The notes: a model not told the origin generated them from the sequence alone. Shown: positions 22,723 to 37,100, counted from the first letter of the stretch. The stretch is DNA of 64,000 nucleotides from Spisula solida (GCA_947247005.1 OX365955.1:9496001-9560000), one strand, 5' to 3'. Numbers and translations: made by a program.

Positions 22723-25700
22723 TTATATAATGATTAGAGAAAACTCTTGCTTTGTAGGTGACAAGAGGTATTTACCTTTCAATACAAGTTTAGTCCTGTG
22801 TGCTCCACACAACGACCGAAGCTCATTTGGTTGTTCTGCGTCAGCTATTTCAGGAGTTCGTCTTTGTGTCTTCTTTTCATCAGTTTTCTTGAGAGGTGAT
22901 TTCGGTCTATGTTTCTTAACTTTGTTGGATGATTTAGTTTCCCGAGGTAATACTTTATTGTTGCGCACTATTGGCGCCATTGCCTCTTTGTGAGTGGCTT
23001 TCTTCACTGATGAACCATTTTTTGTAAGCACATTTAACGATGATGTTTCTTTGGATGATTTCGGAGATTTTTGCGATACAACATGTTTAGTCACCAAGGG
23101 TTGCCTTTGTGACGACATACGATGCATATTCGGGGATGTCTTCACTTGATTTACATTTGCGGTGTTTGCTTTTTGACAACTGCTTGGTTTCGTGGGCATT
23201 GGTGAGCGCATAATGACAGGACGTGCTTCGGAAGATCTCCTTAACAGTTTCTTTCCAGTACCTGGTGATTTCTGGCCCGTTTGTTTGCTCTTGGTTGAAC
23301 TGTGGTTTCCTTCTACTACTTGTTTTCGTTTAGTAGGCGGTGATGGTTTCTTTGCCGGTGTTTCTTCTGTTAATGTTCCAGTATTAGAAGAAGCAATACT
23401 TTCCACAGACGCACGGCTGCTCACTGTTGATGCCGACACTCTTCTGTTGTAATTGACGTCCTTTTTGTTGCTACTGCCTCTACTGACCGATTTGGAGACA
23501 TTGACCGCATCACTAACATCAGTTTGTTGCACGTTTGTTTCGTTATTACTCATTTTTTCAGTTGGTTCGTCATTCAACTGTGCTGACATACGTGTGATCA
23601 CGTCCTGAACAAGTTCATTTACATACGTAGATACGGCGGATAAATCACTAGTTGTATGATCAGATGCAGTTTTGTCTGGTGAAGGGGAATCCATTCCCAA
23701 TGTTGCTAACTGAGTTGATATGTTACCTAAAGTGTTGTTGTCTAGACTAAGAGTTTCCACTCTAACTTTAACCTGGTCCATTAGATCGACAATAATGTTC
23801 GGTGTTATATTGTCCACATGTTCTACAACATATTCCGGATCAACCTCTTCAAGGAATCGTTTACAGGCTTTGTGCATGGTATCTATATCATGTTGGGAGA
23901 ATCTGTCATCGCGTATATTTGCTATGGTAGCTGTAACACTTTCTAGCAATATCTTTCTGATATCCTCATCGTGATAAAGTTCCGCAGCAGCATTTAATGA
24001 ATCAGGCGCCAGCGTGTCAAACAGAGCTCTTTGCAAACACTCTAATATCATTGTCTGAACATTGTATGATTCCGTATCCGAAGCTTTCCCAGACGCAGAG
24101 GTTTCTTCTTCTTTTAAAGCAATTTCCTCTTTCATTTCTCGCAACACATTCTGCAATACTTCATTCACGTAAGTCGTTGCCTCTTTACTTTCCCCTGACC
24201 GTAGCTCAATAGAAGATCCATCATACTTACTCCAGGTTTTTTCTACACCTATATCCATCAGTGACCTTTTGTCTTGTTGGTCGATGATAATAGACTGCAA
24301 ACTACCAAGAACAAAATCTTCAATTTCTAAAGACGTGCTTGAAGCTTGCTCACTATGTTTGCTACCTTTCTCTGATTTCATAGACTGTTCTAACCTAAGA
24401 TTTGAAACAATGTTGTGAAGCGTTTCTAAAACTATATCCTCGACTTCCTTTGATGTAGAACTCATACTCTGTCTGCTATCTTGTTTATGAAGACCAGCAA
24501 CTGATGATTTCAGAGCTTCAACTCTGGGTGATTCGCTGATAATTCTACTTGCTGCTCTCTCTATATCTTGCTTGCTCACTGTACCATGGATCTTATGAAT
24601 CGACTTATTCATGTCATATCGGATACGGCTTACAACTTCTTTGATAACGTTTTCCGCTATGATTGACGATGCTGACCTAAGAACATACGCTGAAGGTGTT
24701 TTATCTGTCATGGGTGTACTGTCTGAACGCATCTCCATTAAAATTGTTTGCAAAGTGGCTTTGACGAACTTTGTTAGTATTTCCGAGCTTACACTGACTA
24801 AAATAGCTTCGATAGCCTTCAGTGGATCGCCAAACACTTCATCAGATGATCTGTCTGGTATCAGGTACGTCTCTAGAATACGGTGAACAAATTCGGAATG
24901 TTCTCTGAATCGCCTGATATTATTGACAACCGCTGTAAGGTTAGATGCTGCATTTGCTTCAAGAGTTTTCATATCACTACTGTCATCTGCAATAGCTTTA
25001 TAGAAATGAGCCATTGATAGATTTGATATTGTCCCGTCTTCTAGCTCTGCTTCTAACCGCGTTACTATTTCAAGTATGAAATCAATCAAGTCATGTGCCG
25101 GTTCTTTAGGCATTGCTTTCTCAGCAGCAACACCTTTCTTGATACTCTCAAGACACGTGTCAATGAGATCAATGGCGATCACGGAAGTGTCGTCGGAGTG
25201 TGGACCAGATGGAATTGAAAATGCCTTATTGTCCATTCGTCCCTTGGTGACACTTCTTCTCACATTATCAAGCGTTTCCGTAACAAGAGTGTTGATTAAT
25301 GACATCTCTTCGTGAGGTAGTTTCGGCTCTTTGGGCATTGAATTCTCAGCAGCAACACTCTTCCTGATATTCTCCAAATACGCCTGATTAATTGCATCAT
25401 TGGCAATAACTGAGGTGTCCTCTGAGTGTGGCATAGACGGAACAGAAAACGCCTTGTTGTCCATTCTCCCCTTTGTAACACTTCTTCTTACATTATCTAA
25501 GGTTTCAATAACGAGTGCATTGATTAGTGATAAATCCTCACTGGAGAGTTTCTCGGACAATTGTTCTTCTCCTTGCTTTTGTAAGACGCACGTTTTGTAT
25601 TTTTCTAATATGAGACAAAACATACTTTCCGCACAAGATTCACTCACATTGTCTTCCTTCAAACATTTGACTATATTTACAAGCGTTGGTTTAAAACGTT

Positions 25701-28154
25701 GGAACTCTTCTGGTAAGGCTTTGACCAAGGGATTTTCTCCAGACAAATCAGATATAATTGTTGATGCAAGTGATGATATCATTATTGGTGGAATTCCTTT
25801 TGATGAGATTTCTTTACCAATCGAATATATAGTTTGCATGACTATGTGAGACGCTACTGTAGATGCGGAAGGTGACTGGTTCAGTGTAGGTACCGATGGG
25901 ATATTTTCAGGCGTATAACCTCTCTCGGTATCCCTCTGAATACCTCTAATGGTATTACTGACCACTTCATTAGCTATGTCTGAGGTCGATGTTGATTCAA
26001 TGATAACTTTGGTGACCTCTTTGAGTGTTTCGGTTGACAGCATTCCACTCTCTATCTCTAGTTGCAGATTTTTAATAACTTCTTCGACGACGTCATCGGC
26101 AACCATCTCCGTACATGGTGTATTTGGAGCTGATGATTCAATAGCGAATGATTTTACCAATTTCTTTCCACATTCTATCAATTTTAATCCAATATCACGT
26201 GTTTCGTCGGTTGTTAAATCAGCCTGATCAGTATTGTCTATAAAATGTTGAATATGATGCAATATTTGCGTAAGGTCCTGCGTGTCTTGTTTTGGTACTT
26301 CTTCAACCAATGGCGTTTCATCCTCCGTCATAACTTCTTTTTTAGCAGTATGCTCTACCTTATTAATCTTATCTTTCAGTGCTGTCGATAGTTCAGCTAT
26401 ATCCTCTTCAGTCATTTCGCCAGTTTGTACTTTAAATGTCAATTGTTCTAGTACGTTCCTTAGGAACGATGAAAGTGCGTTTATAAATGAGGGCGTTTTC
26501 TGACCTCTAGTCTCCGCGGCAGTCAGGCATGACTTTAGGGTTCCAACCATTTCTTGTATAAATGAACCACTAAATGAACCTTCTCTGAGATCGTTCAGCA
26601 CTTCCTTCAGAGAATCTTTGACAACTAAGTTAGCAGCAAATGATGATTCAGATTTCACCGGTGATCGCATTACTCTTGCCACCGAAGAGGCTATTTCAAG
26701 CAAAAGTTCTTGGCTAAAATTATTACATGCGATTTTGTCTATCAAATCTCCGATATCATTTGCGGACATATCATCAGCGCCTTCTATGCTCTCTACAACC
26801 TGTTTTAATTCTTGAAGAATGTTAACAAACACATCAACAAACGTAGGTGATACACACGGACCTTGTACGACATTGATAACTGCTTCGGCAACATTCTCCA
26901 TGCCTTGGTGTAGCGTCGGATCACTATCGTTATTTTCTAATTTAAGTTTAGCTTTAGATATGACCTCTGTAGCTAATTCAGCAGCTGTTCGTGTTGTTTG
27001 TTCAAAATTCATATCATGACAACTAGACAGAGCTTCGTTACCAACTAGACTTTCAGAGATGTTTTCAATTTGTTTTGAGTCAAGATTTGAATGTGACAAT
27101 CTTGTTGATGCTTCGTGAACAATATTAACATTAATGTCTCCTAATTCTCCATTGAGTGCTTTTTGTTCAACTGTAACCAATAACTCCCTGAGTAATTCTG
27201 TCAAACGACTCTCGGTACCACGGGTACTTGTAGTCTTCATGGTATTGTAAGCATACACAATAGCAAACACAACCTGATACATCGCCTGAAAACCGATATC
27301 CCCAGATTGCAACTTTCCAAGTAATTCATGAAGTACATTTTGGACATCCTCTTGTTTCTCGATACTAGTATCCTGTGGCAGAATGTTTTTTGTTTCTGCG
27401 GTTAAAGATGCGGCTAACTGCTGTACTTGTTCCTTCGTTAGATTCTCATCTTCAAGATCGTGAATCAGCTTCTTTAATGTTGATACCATAAAATCATCTA
27501 ACATAGCATCGCAAACGGGCGAGTCTTCTCTCGGATCTGTAGCAGATGATGTTGCCATTTGTAGCGTGGTGTCAATATAAGCATCGAGTGCGGAATCACT
27601 ATCTGAAACAGTTTCACCACTTTCACAACCAGCCACATTGTCCAGCAATGAGACAGTTAACGAAGCTATGTCATCAGGATGTATACTTCCAGTCTGAACG
27701 TCACTTAGGATCTTACTGAGTGTAAAATCAACCATCTTCTTAGCAATGATAGATGAAGAGCTAGCTGCCAGATACGGACCCTCTGTTTCAGAATCCTCGG
27801 ACACTTCAATAATAACATCATCTTGTTTGTCCGTTTCGGCTGATTGGATTATGTCCATTGAATACGATGCGAGCTTCATGATTTCGTCTTTATTTAGCTT
27901 GCCACTGTTAAGATCATCTAAAAGTCTCAGAAGGAGTGTTTCAACAAAAGTCACTGAACTCGTTTTGTTTGAAAGTTCCGGTGATCCAATGATTGCTTCG
28001 GCTTCAAGTTTAGCAATTTCAAGTTGAGATGCAACAGGTGTCAGTATATGTTCTGTAACCGGTTTTAAAAATGCTTCCAGTTCACATGAAGGGGGAATAT
28101 CTCCTTTGATTTCCGTCTCATCAGAACTAAACCGAACCGATTTACTTCTCATTG
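22723..28154 (-). CDS. FSIP2: FSIP2-like exon 12 (main repeat exon and C terminus)
   Basis: A single 5,432-base open exon after acceptor 'tctcttctattttag'. The first two bases complete the codon opened by exon 11. It encodes repeated segments of two or three amphipathic helices, for example SIIAENVIKEVVSRIRYDM, IANEVVSNTIRGIQRD, YVNEVLQNVLREMKEE, separated by acidic linkers such as 'LTKEQVQQLAASL'. The last 200 residues are Lys/Ser/Pro-rich and presumably disordered. The frame stops after ...QEFSLIII. A donor-like TTGAAAG|GTAAAT about 50 bases before the stop could instead send it to an unseen last exon. Confidence 0.88.
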
Positions 28155-31100
28155 CTAAAATAGAAGAGAAAACAATACCATGTCATGTTTGTGTGTCAAA
28201 TGTGCTAAAACAATTTACTAACGACCAATTTCTAGTTGAACATAGTTAATCAATAAATACTAAATTGTGTTTTTTTTTCATTGTACACGATAGGTGCAAA
28301 ATTGAAAGTTGCAATTCATATTTAAAATCTATTTATTTTTCATTTTGTGCCAAATAATGAGTGAAACAAGTTGTTTCTATGAATCTATGTGAATACCATA
28401 AATGCTTAAATAATTGCTCTATAATATTATAAAATAGGTGGCCAATAGGAAATTCGTCGTAATGTATATTTGTAAATTGTATTATTACTATTTGCTTAAG
28501 TAATATTCGTTTTAAGGTAACTAAGGTTATAAACCGCATGTGTTTCAAAGTTAACATAATATTATACAGAAAGACTGGACAAAAACTGTCAAACAACAAA
28601 GATTTAGATGGCTAGGTCATGTCATCAGAAAAGACCAACACAACATCACATAAATATCACTAAAATGGACACCATCAGGTGGAAAAACCAACAGAAGAAG
28701 ACATAAAGAGATGTGGAGAAGGACCATCAACAATGAGATAAAAACTATAAGGAAGACACCGGGAGAAATTGAAACGCTTTCGAAAGACCTGATAGCAATG
28801 GAGAACTTTGGTAGCAGTCTTATGTGTCAGTTGGCACGAAGAGGATAGATAGGAAGGCTCCAAAGTGTAGAGATCAGAGTACATGTATTTATATTATGAA
28901 TGTTTGTTATGGGGATGACTTATTTTGAGCAGAATCATACCATCATTTCCTTCGTCGTTGTCAGCATCTAACAGCTGTAGGTATTGTGGGTACAGTTCCT
29001 GTAATACATAATACAATGAATGTTCAGAGTGAATATTTGCGTCCAGGTACTAAATATCAGAGAATATTTATTATCGCTATCTTGCATAAAATTTGCAAAT
29101 TTAACAATGTAATTTACACCTTTTATAAACAGCAACACTACTGCATACATATTTATGGTGACTGATATATAAACATTCATTTGTTACAACAAGTTAAGTA
29201 TAGTACTTCTTTGTTCTTCTCTATGATACCTCAACTAGTGAAGATATGCAGGAGAAGCACTCTAACGTCACTTTCTCAAAACGAATTCCCCACAATCTAT
29301 ATATTACATTATATATAAAACAATCAAACGAGAAAATGGTCATATTATATAAATGTAGCGGACGGATAGATGGCCTAGCCATGGGATGTACAACAACTAA
29401 CAAAAAGTGAACCTCTTAGGCTACGTTTACTAGAGTCTGTTAGTATGATTACATTAATTTTATACTGTGATTTAATGCACCCTCGCATCATTAACATATA
29501 CCATTATACTGTCACCTTCAGGATCATTTCACAAGATACGAAAGCACGAGTTGGTATAGATCTACCATGGCAGTTGCATCGTCTTATGATTGTTGACTTC
29601 AGGTAGAACAAATACTGGATAGAACTATAATTTATAAAGACAGTTTTGGTGTAAAACTTACTTACGTTTTTCACTTTATTAATTACATCATTCACTATGT
29701 CTCTTGCCTGTTCTTGGTATTTTAAATCATCCTACAAACATAGAATGCGTCACAGTATTGTTAATGACAAAAGATCTAAAAGCAAAGAACGATAACATTA
29801 TTACTGTGGCCGCGCCACATTTACCTGACCTTCATGTTCCAAAGCAGATCACGAGCAACATCGTGTATTGTCGATTATAATACATATTATTCTTCAACTT
29901 TGAGGCATTAATTTCCCAAACCACATACAATATGTTTTGTTTCAACATTTGTGTCTGTTTTTGCTTTAGAAACTTGATATTCGTTTTTAAACTTGAACAC
30001 AAATTATTGCGACGTCAATTGCGCGCCATTTTACGTCACGTTATTTTGTTCTACGGGCCGTTATCAGTAATTCATCCTCATGTGAGGGCTAGTTACATTT
30101 TAATGGCCGGGCAAAATATATTATCAGAGGAAAACACCTCAAATTTGTTACTATTTATAGTAACATAATTATGTATTATATGACTCACTTACCGACTGAT
30201 CAGCCACGATATCTACAACATCGTCTATTGCATCATTTAGCATCAACATGAACAATGGGTCACCTTGCTCTGAAACAAAAAGTACACTTCGAACATGGTA
30301 AATATCGGTATAGAAGAAGACCACTTCCGAGATTGGAAATATCGATATAAAAGAAGACCACTTCCAAGATGGGAAATATCGGTATGAAAGAAGACGAAGG
30401 AACGGTGAAGAAGGGTGCAAAACCTCAATTGCTGGAGATATGAACGCCACAAACTTCGAGGGACGTACGGACGTACTGCCGGACAGTCTTTCCGAATGTG
30501 TGTTTGGTAACGAGAGTATCCTGCTCTGGTAATAATACGACATGCACATTATTGACATCAATAATTAATTGGATGCGTTGAGGTTACAAAGGTACCAATT
30601 TAAAGCCTACTTTCAGATAGGCGGCCGTTCATCCGGCTGTACATTTATCTCCCGTCATTGAGACTTCAACACTCGTCGACGCTGGCAGCCATCGCACACT
30701 GACAGGGCCCTATCTTTAGACTGCCACCGCTTCACACACCTACATAAATAGTATTACTTTAAAAGGACTATGCGACAGGACTCAGATGGGTCGAAGCAAC
30801 TTATGCGAATTACTACAATACCTTTTTTCCGAATATCCGTTTATTGTTAAAATAGCAGCTATTTAATGCGAGTATACATGTCACATGAACTTACTATTTC
30901 TCTTTTCTGGTACTTCAAATGTTCGGAGGACATCTTGCAGTTTCCATGTACTTAGGAACCTCTTCTTTGGCGACTTCCTTCTCTCTGTTAAGGTTAAGTC
31001 ATGTTATGGTTAAGGAATGTACGATTTGATGATTGTTTTCTGTCTTACAATGTGTTTCTCATTATTGATACGTAAGTTTCCTAATTTGAGCATTTGCCGG

Positions 31101-34100
31101 CATTTAATTATAGAACAAATGTTCTTGTTGTGTATAAAATTTGTAAATTGTGCAAAAATTACCAGACCGAGTGTTTTTAATCAGACATGCCATAGTAGTT
31201 TTGTTAAAGTCATTGGTTAGTTATTTTGTAATTACCGTATTTTATATGCAGTGTGATTCTAATGTGAAATATGCATTAAACTAATGTATAGACAAAAAAG
31301 AAATAATAAACCTTTTCTTTTGGTCCATATTCTGTAGTCACCGGAGGCCAACTTTTCACCCAGACGCTTGAAATAGTGTTCATCTCTCTTCTGTTTATCG
31401 TCACGTGTCGTCTGCTTTAGTTTCTCAATCTTTCCTACATGTTAAAGATGTTAGTATACATATATGTATTAATCTTAAAATGCCTACGAAAGTTTCATAT
31501 CTATACATTTACTGAGTGAGGAAACGTCAGGAAAAATGCATCCGAACATATACTGAGAATGTAAGGTTTATTAAAATACAAATGTAGTATATGTGTAGTA
31601 GTACCGCTATCACGGGCGTCATATAATCTAATTAGAGTTTGTCAATATTCAAATCACAAACATTCCCTGACAATATGCACAACTAGGCTTGGTAGTAACT
31701 ATTCATCTGAAGTTTCATTGAAAGCTCACCAGTGGATAGGAGAACAAGCTTGGACCAACTTCAAACGTTTAGCACGAAATCAAAGAGAAGTGTTTAATTT
31801 CTCCTGCTACAAATTTTATGTGGGAGACGTAATTATATTTAAAATCTCACTACAATGGTACAAGTACATACTTTCTAGTTTATCTCTTTTCTTATTTATG
31901 GTCTGCTCCCTAGTATTGATACTTTTCGCTCGTTCGTCCTCTTCTTGTTTTAATAAGTTGTTGTTTTTCTCCAGCATTGCGGTTTGAGCTTCTTTACGTG
32001 CATTCCATTTTTCCATACACTGAAGAAAGGAACGATAACCGACGATGTCACCAATGTGTGCAAAATATGAGTTATCTCTCTTCTAATACTAGTCGCACAA
32101 CTCATCGTTAAAACAAATCAACGAGAACTTTCAAAATGTTCTACAAAGTCATATAGAGCACAAATTAGGCCGACTCCTGGAGGCCATACTTTTTTAGAGA
32201 AACGACCAATGTACACACAAAACTCTACTTATTGTTTTAAAAAAATCGCTATTGTTTCCGCTCGCCCATGTCTGAATTTCATGGAAACTGTCCGACCAGC
32301 TGATATTTGATGTGATTTAAATCTATAATGGAGTCACCAGACTGGCAAACTTTTTTGCGTTCGACTGAAGCAGTCGTAGTGCGTGGCAATTCGGTTTTAT
32401 CCATGTCCAACTGGCCAATGACATTCGGCTTCGAATGAAGAGTCAGAATGTTTGTGTGATACAAGCATTCCGGGCACGCTGCGCTCTTTCCGAATAGGTT
32501 TCCTGGTTCTTTAATATACCCTATATATATCACCAATTCACGCCAGGCTACATCTAGGATTCCAACCAATCTCTAGTTGGGTAGAAAGCACAGAAAAAAT
32601 GTTTCTTAAATATCTAGTGGCCCGGCTGAGATTCTAAACAGGGACGTCCGGATTGGTAGTCAAGAGCGCTGACCACTGGGTCAACTTTGATTCCACTTTT
32701 CGTCTGTATTGAATGCACCTCAGTGATAACAATTTATTGCATAATTCGTTACAAGTAACTAGTTGAACAATTTTGATGGGATTTTGCATGCAAGCAGTTA
32801 TTACAATGGTTATCACAAATGGTATTACTTTATGGTGACATCTTTAGCAATTTCATGGTTTAGATACTTTGAAAATATGGCCACCTTTGTGGAAATGACC
32901 TTTTTAACTATACATGTATATCAATTTCTGTAAAAAAAGTCTTTGTCAATGAAACATTTACCGGTGGGCTTATCCGGTGTTTGTCGAGTTTTGGTCATAC
33001 GGTTCAACAAACGAGTCACAACGAGTGTTGTCCGAATATAATCCGAGTCTACCTAGATCGAAATCGCATTCCATGTGAACTCACCCATAGCCTGTAAAAG
33101 CGCAACTCATTATAAGTTTGAATCTTTTCTAATTGCCAATTGGCAAATTGGTTTCAAAGCCCAATTAAATCGTCAACGCCTGTCTTTCGTATAAAGTATG
33201 ATTTTCTTCGTGTACATTAATAGTTACATACCTTTAATTCAGCTTGTATCTTACTCTGTGTTTCTCGTAGTTACATACCTTTAATTCAGCTTGTATCTTA
33301 CTCTGTGTTTCTCGTAGTTACATACCTTTAATTCAGCTTGTATCTTACTCTGTGTTTCTCGTAGTTACATACCTTTAATTCAGCTTGTATCTTACTCTGT
33401 GTTTCTCGTAGTTACATACCTTTAATTCAGCTTGTTTCTTACTCTGTGTTTCTCGTAGTTACATACCTTTAATTCAGCTTGTATCTTACTCTGAGTTTCT
33501 CGTAGTTACATACCTTTAATTCAGCTTGTATCTTACTCTGTGTTTCTCGTAGTTACATACCTTTAATTCAGCTTGTATCTTACTCTGTGTTTCTCGTAGT
33601 TACATACCTTTAATTCAGCTTGTATCTTACTCTGTGTTTCTCGTAGTTGCATACCTTTAATTCAGCTTGTATCTTACTCTGTGTTTCTCGTAGTTACATA
33701 CCTTTAATTCAGCTTGTATCTTACTCTGTGTTTCTCGGTCCTCTAGTAGTCTGGTTCTCATTCTGTCTCGGTTTCTCCATCTCTTTAGTAACATCAGATT
33801 TCTCAGTTCATTCTGCAATAACAAAGTGATGTCAAGTCAGTATAAGGGGTTCAAATGTACCACAATTCTCAATCCCGAAATCTGTTTTCGGTTAAACCGT
33901 TTCAAGTGTCTCTTAGATGCATTCTCCCAATCCTCAATATTATGTGGCGTTGCGAGGCTGCAATATATCCAGACAAGCCTTCTACTTAAGACGAGTTTGG
34001 CTTGGTTTTTAAACAGCGAATGGAATACCAAATAGTAAGGGAAGTAACTCTGGGTGTATCAAGACAAGGCTAAAATCTCCTCCAAACAGTTCAAAGCCGG

Positions 34101-37100
34101 AACTTCCGTTCATATAAAGTGCACTAATAATCCGGAATTAAAACTGTAGAGAAAGCAAATATTGCCAAATGAACACTGAATATGCTTTTATAAACTGCTT
34201 GCGATCGTTTAAACAAAGCTCTAAAATACAACAAAACGAATACACATCGGTAACGGTAAATACGGAATCTGAATGCATAATATAGGTATGAAAGGTTACT
34301 TGGAACAGAAAAAATTGGAGGTTGTGAGAGGAACGTACTTTACGAGAACCTGTACTTGTAGCTAACCGTAGACGTAAACGTTCTGGTTGCAATTTGAATT
34401 TGATTGCGAAACAAAACGTGTGCTTGAATAATCACGTGACAGATGGAGCATGATTTCTTCATGAATCGATCATGAGTGTTTGTATAAATTCAGTCCACCA
34501 GCGATGAAAGCCTGTGTCTCCTGGTGCATAGGCGTATACCTGTGTGACACAGTACACATACTTTTATATTTCCGCCTGTCACACGTCCGTTATTTGTAGA
34601 AACTACACATAACTGGATGACGAAATACCCAACATAAGCATTCAAGTAGACGTACACGTTACACGTTCACTTCAGCAACGTCCATAATGTCATTCTGACC
34701 AATATGAACGTCACTACATACCTCTTGTTGGTTTTTGAACACCGCCATCTGACGTCTGTCAGCTTCTTCTCTTTGTTTACGTTCACGTCGACTCATCTCA
34801 TCACGTATTTCTTTCAGACGGTTCTCTAACTTACTGGCTTTTTCGTTGATGTTTCTCTTTATTCTATAAATAGATTATATAACAGATAAACACAATTCGA
34901 AATCTAAGTTTAACGTTTTCTAGTTTAACGTCATTCGAAAATGACGTCGAAAGTTTAGACTGATACCCGCTCGACTATTGAAAATCACTATAGAGAAATT
35001 GTGAGTGAGCACCAGTCTTTCCCAGTCTGCACCACTGACTATAATGCTCTAAAAAGAACACAAGTAACACACAAAGCTCCACTTTACCCAGATGTATGAA
35101 CCTGAACCCGAGATGGTCAAAAGTCAATGTGCTGTGGCTGCCATCGACGCCGAGTGTAACAGCCTACTTACGACTCAATGTTTAGCAGTGGGGTTGGGGT
35201 ACGGCTAAATATACAGTCGGTTGAACGGATGTATGTCTGAAAATAGACTTAAAAATGAACTCGGTACAACAATGTACATTACTGTTAACCTTTCTTCATG
35301 TGTGCGGAGACATTATTGCCTAGGACTGAGACTTATAATTGATTTTGAAGGATGTCTATGAACGGCCACTTACTTGTTCAAATCTCGTTCTCTCTGTTGT
35401 TGAAGTCGTCTGCGCACTAGGCTACCACGTGACATTTGTTTGTCTGGGTTTACTTCTCGTCTGTGTTGTGATGAATATGTGAGACGAGTTTCAAGCTAGG
35501 GTGTATAATAAACCTTATGTAATGCTCTTAATTATGTGACGTGGAAAACATACATCAGGCCAGATGAGGTGACGTCAATTTTTCTTATAAGATGTCGTCT
35601 AACGTTCGCGTCATGTTTCCAATTAATTAACGGATCTTTTTGTAAGTATAATTTGTAAGAAAATGTTTTGTTAAATCAAGTGCAGTACAACCTCTCTTTT
35701 GGAAATTCAAACAGTTGTTGAACAAATGCTATTGCTCCAGAGAGGTGACATTTATAGTAAATGGTAAATTCTTGATTGCTTAATACTTAACAGCGTTTCA
35801 ATATTGATACCAAATTTTGATCAACGACCAACTCACTGACAAAATAAGAATATCGTTCTGTAAATAACGACAATGCTGCGTTTGCTTAGAAGCCAGCTCG
35901 GTGTGCAAATGGCATTACCCACGTACTAACAGCAGAATTACTAAATCATGGGATGGCAGATAATCACCTTTAATAAGCACATGAATCGAATTCGATAAAA
36001 GCATAAACTTGGACACGACTGTTAAAATACACTTTTGATGAACGGGATGATGTGACATACCGTCAAATGCTTGTATGGGAACCATCATTAGGAACCGTAA
36101 GTGTCGTCTGCAGGTTAAATATACAAATGCAATTGAAAATGGTTTGGCGGGAGATAAAAAATATGTAGAATTTTTTAGTGGACTTTGTTCGCATGTGGAC
36201 TTGCGCACGGGTTTGACGTAGTTCAGATAGATTATATGAACAGTTGTGTCTGGCATTCAGTAACACTGAATCGCAATCGGGTCCCGTCGAACAACACTGG
36301 TGTAACGGCATCGACGGAAAGACGCGATCAGTTACGAATAAACTTGACGAATCGTAAAATTGTAAAAGGTTTGATTGCTAAAGAGCGATTGTCAAAAAGT
36401 TTTGATAAAACATACTACAGTGTATAGTCAAACCTATGTTGATGACCATCTGCGAACAAAGGCCACTATTATAATACCTGTCTGCAAAGACCACCAATTT
36501 TGTTCTTTCATCAGTCAATTTTCAATGATAAATCTACTGTTCCACTAAAACGTATATCATTTATGTGTGAGGAACGTTCATCGGCTGGTTTTCAGACGTT
36601 TTTAGACGTTGGAGAGACCACATGTTGATGTTCCCATGGGTGGTCTTTACAGACAGGTTTAAGTATACTTAAATACAAACCTCGTCCTTTCTTTCCTTGG
36701 CGATTTCCAGGAAATGTATATGTCTAAGATACTGTCTGTATTGGTTAAACTCTTTCAGAGAACACAGAATTTTGCCGTCCCCGGAAATAAACCCTCGCTT
36801 GATAAGATGGCGACGCATCAGTTGAGTGTTGAAGTGGAATCTAAGATGCGGATCATGTAAGGGCTGGTATTCATTTGATATGTACTGCCCGTTGGGATCC
36901 CGTAGATCAAAGTCATACTCTTGTCTGCATCTATGTTTCTGAGAAGAGAAATGAAAAAAAAAACGCAATCGATTTATGGTTCATTCCTAATACATGAATA
37001 TACAGTAACTGTTACTCCAAGGTCATTTCAATGTTGTAATGACGAATCTATTACTGTCAGAATAATCTATTGATTGACCTTGATATGCTTCTCACAAATA

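Noticed and set aside
22559..28027. Many plus-strand ORFs of 60-150 codons opposite FSIP2-like exon 12
   Set aside because: Shadow frames of a long coding exon; the minus frame has family signature and consistent splicing.
32279..32569. 96-codon minus-strand ORF in FSIP2 intron 5
   Set aside because: Exons 5 and 6 already join in phase 0 and no clear acceptor/donor pair brackets this ORF. A repeat remnant lies next to it. An optional exon cannot be wholly excluded.
33647..33829. 60-codon plus-strand ORF with repeated residues
   Set aside because: Antisense shadow of FSIP2-like exon 5 and the 47-bp array.
35374..35466. Alternative acceptor 'caacacag' for FSIP2-like exon 3
   Set aside because: It leaves one extra base and breaks the frame with exon 2; the acceptor at 35497-35496 gives the right phase.
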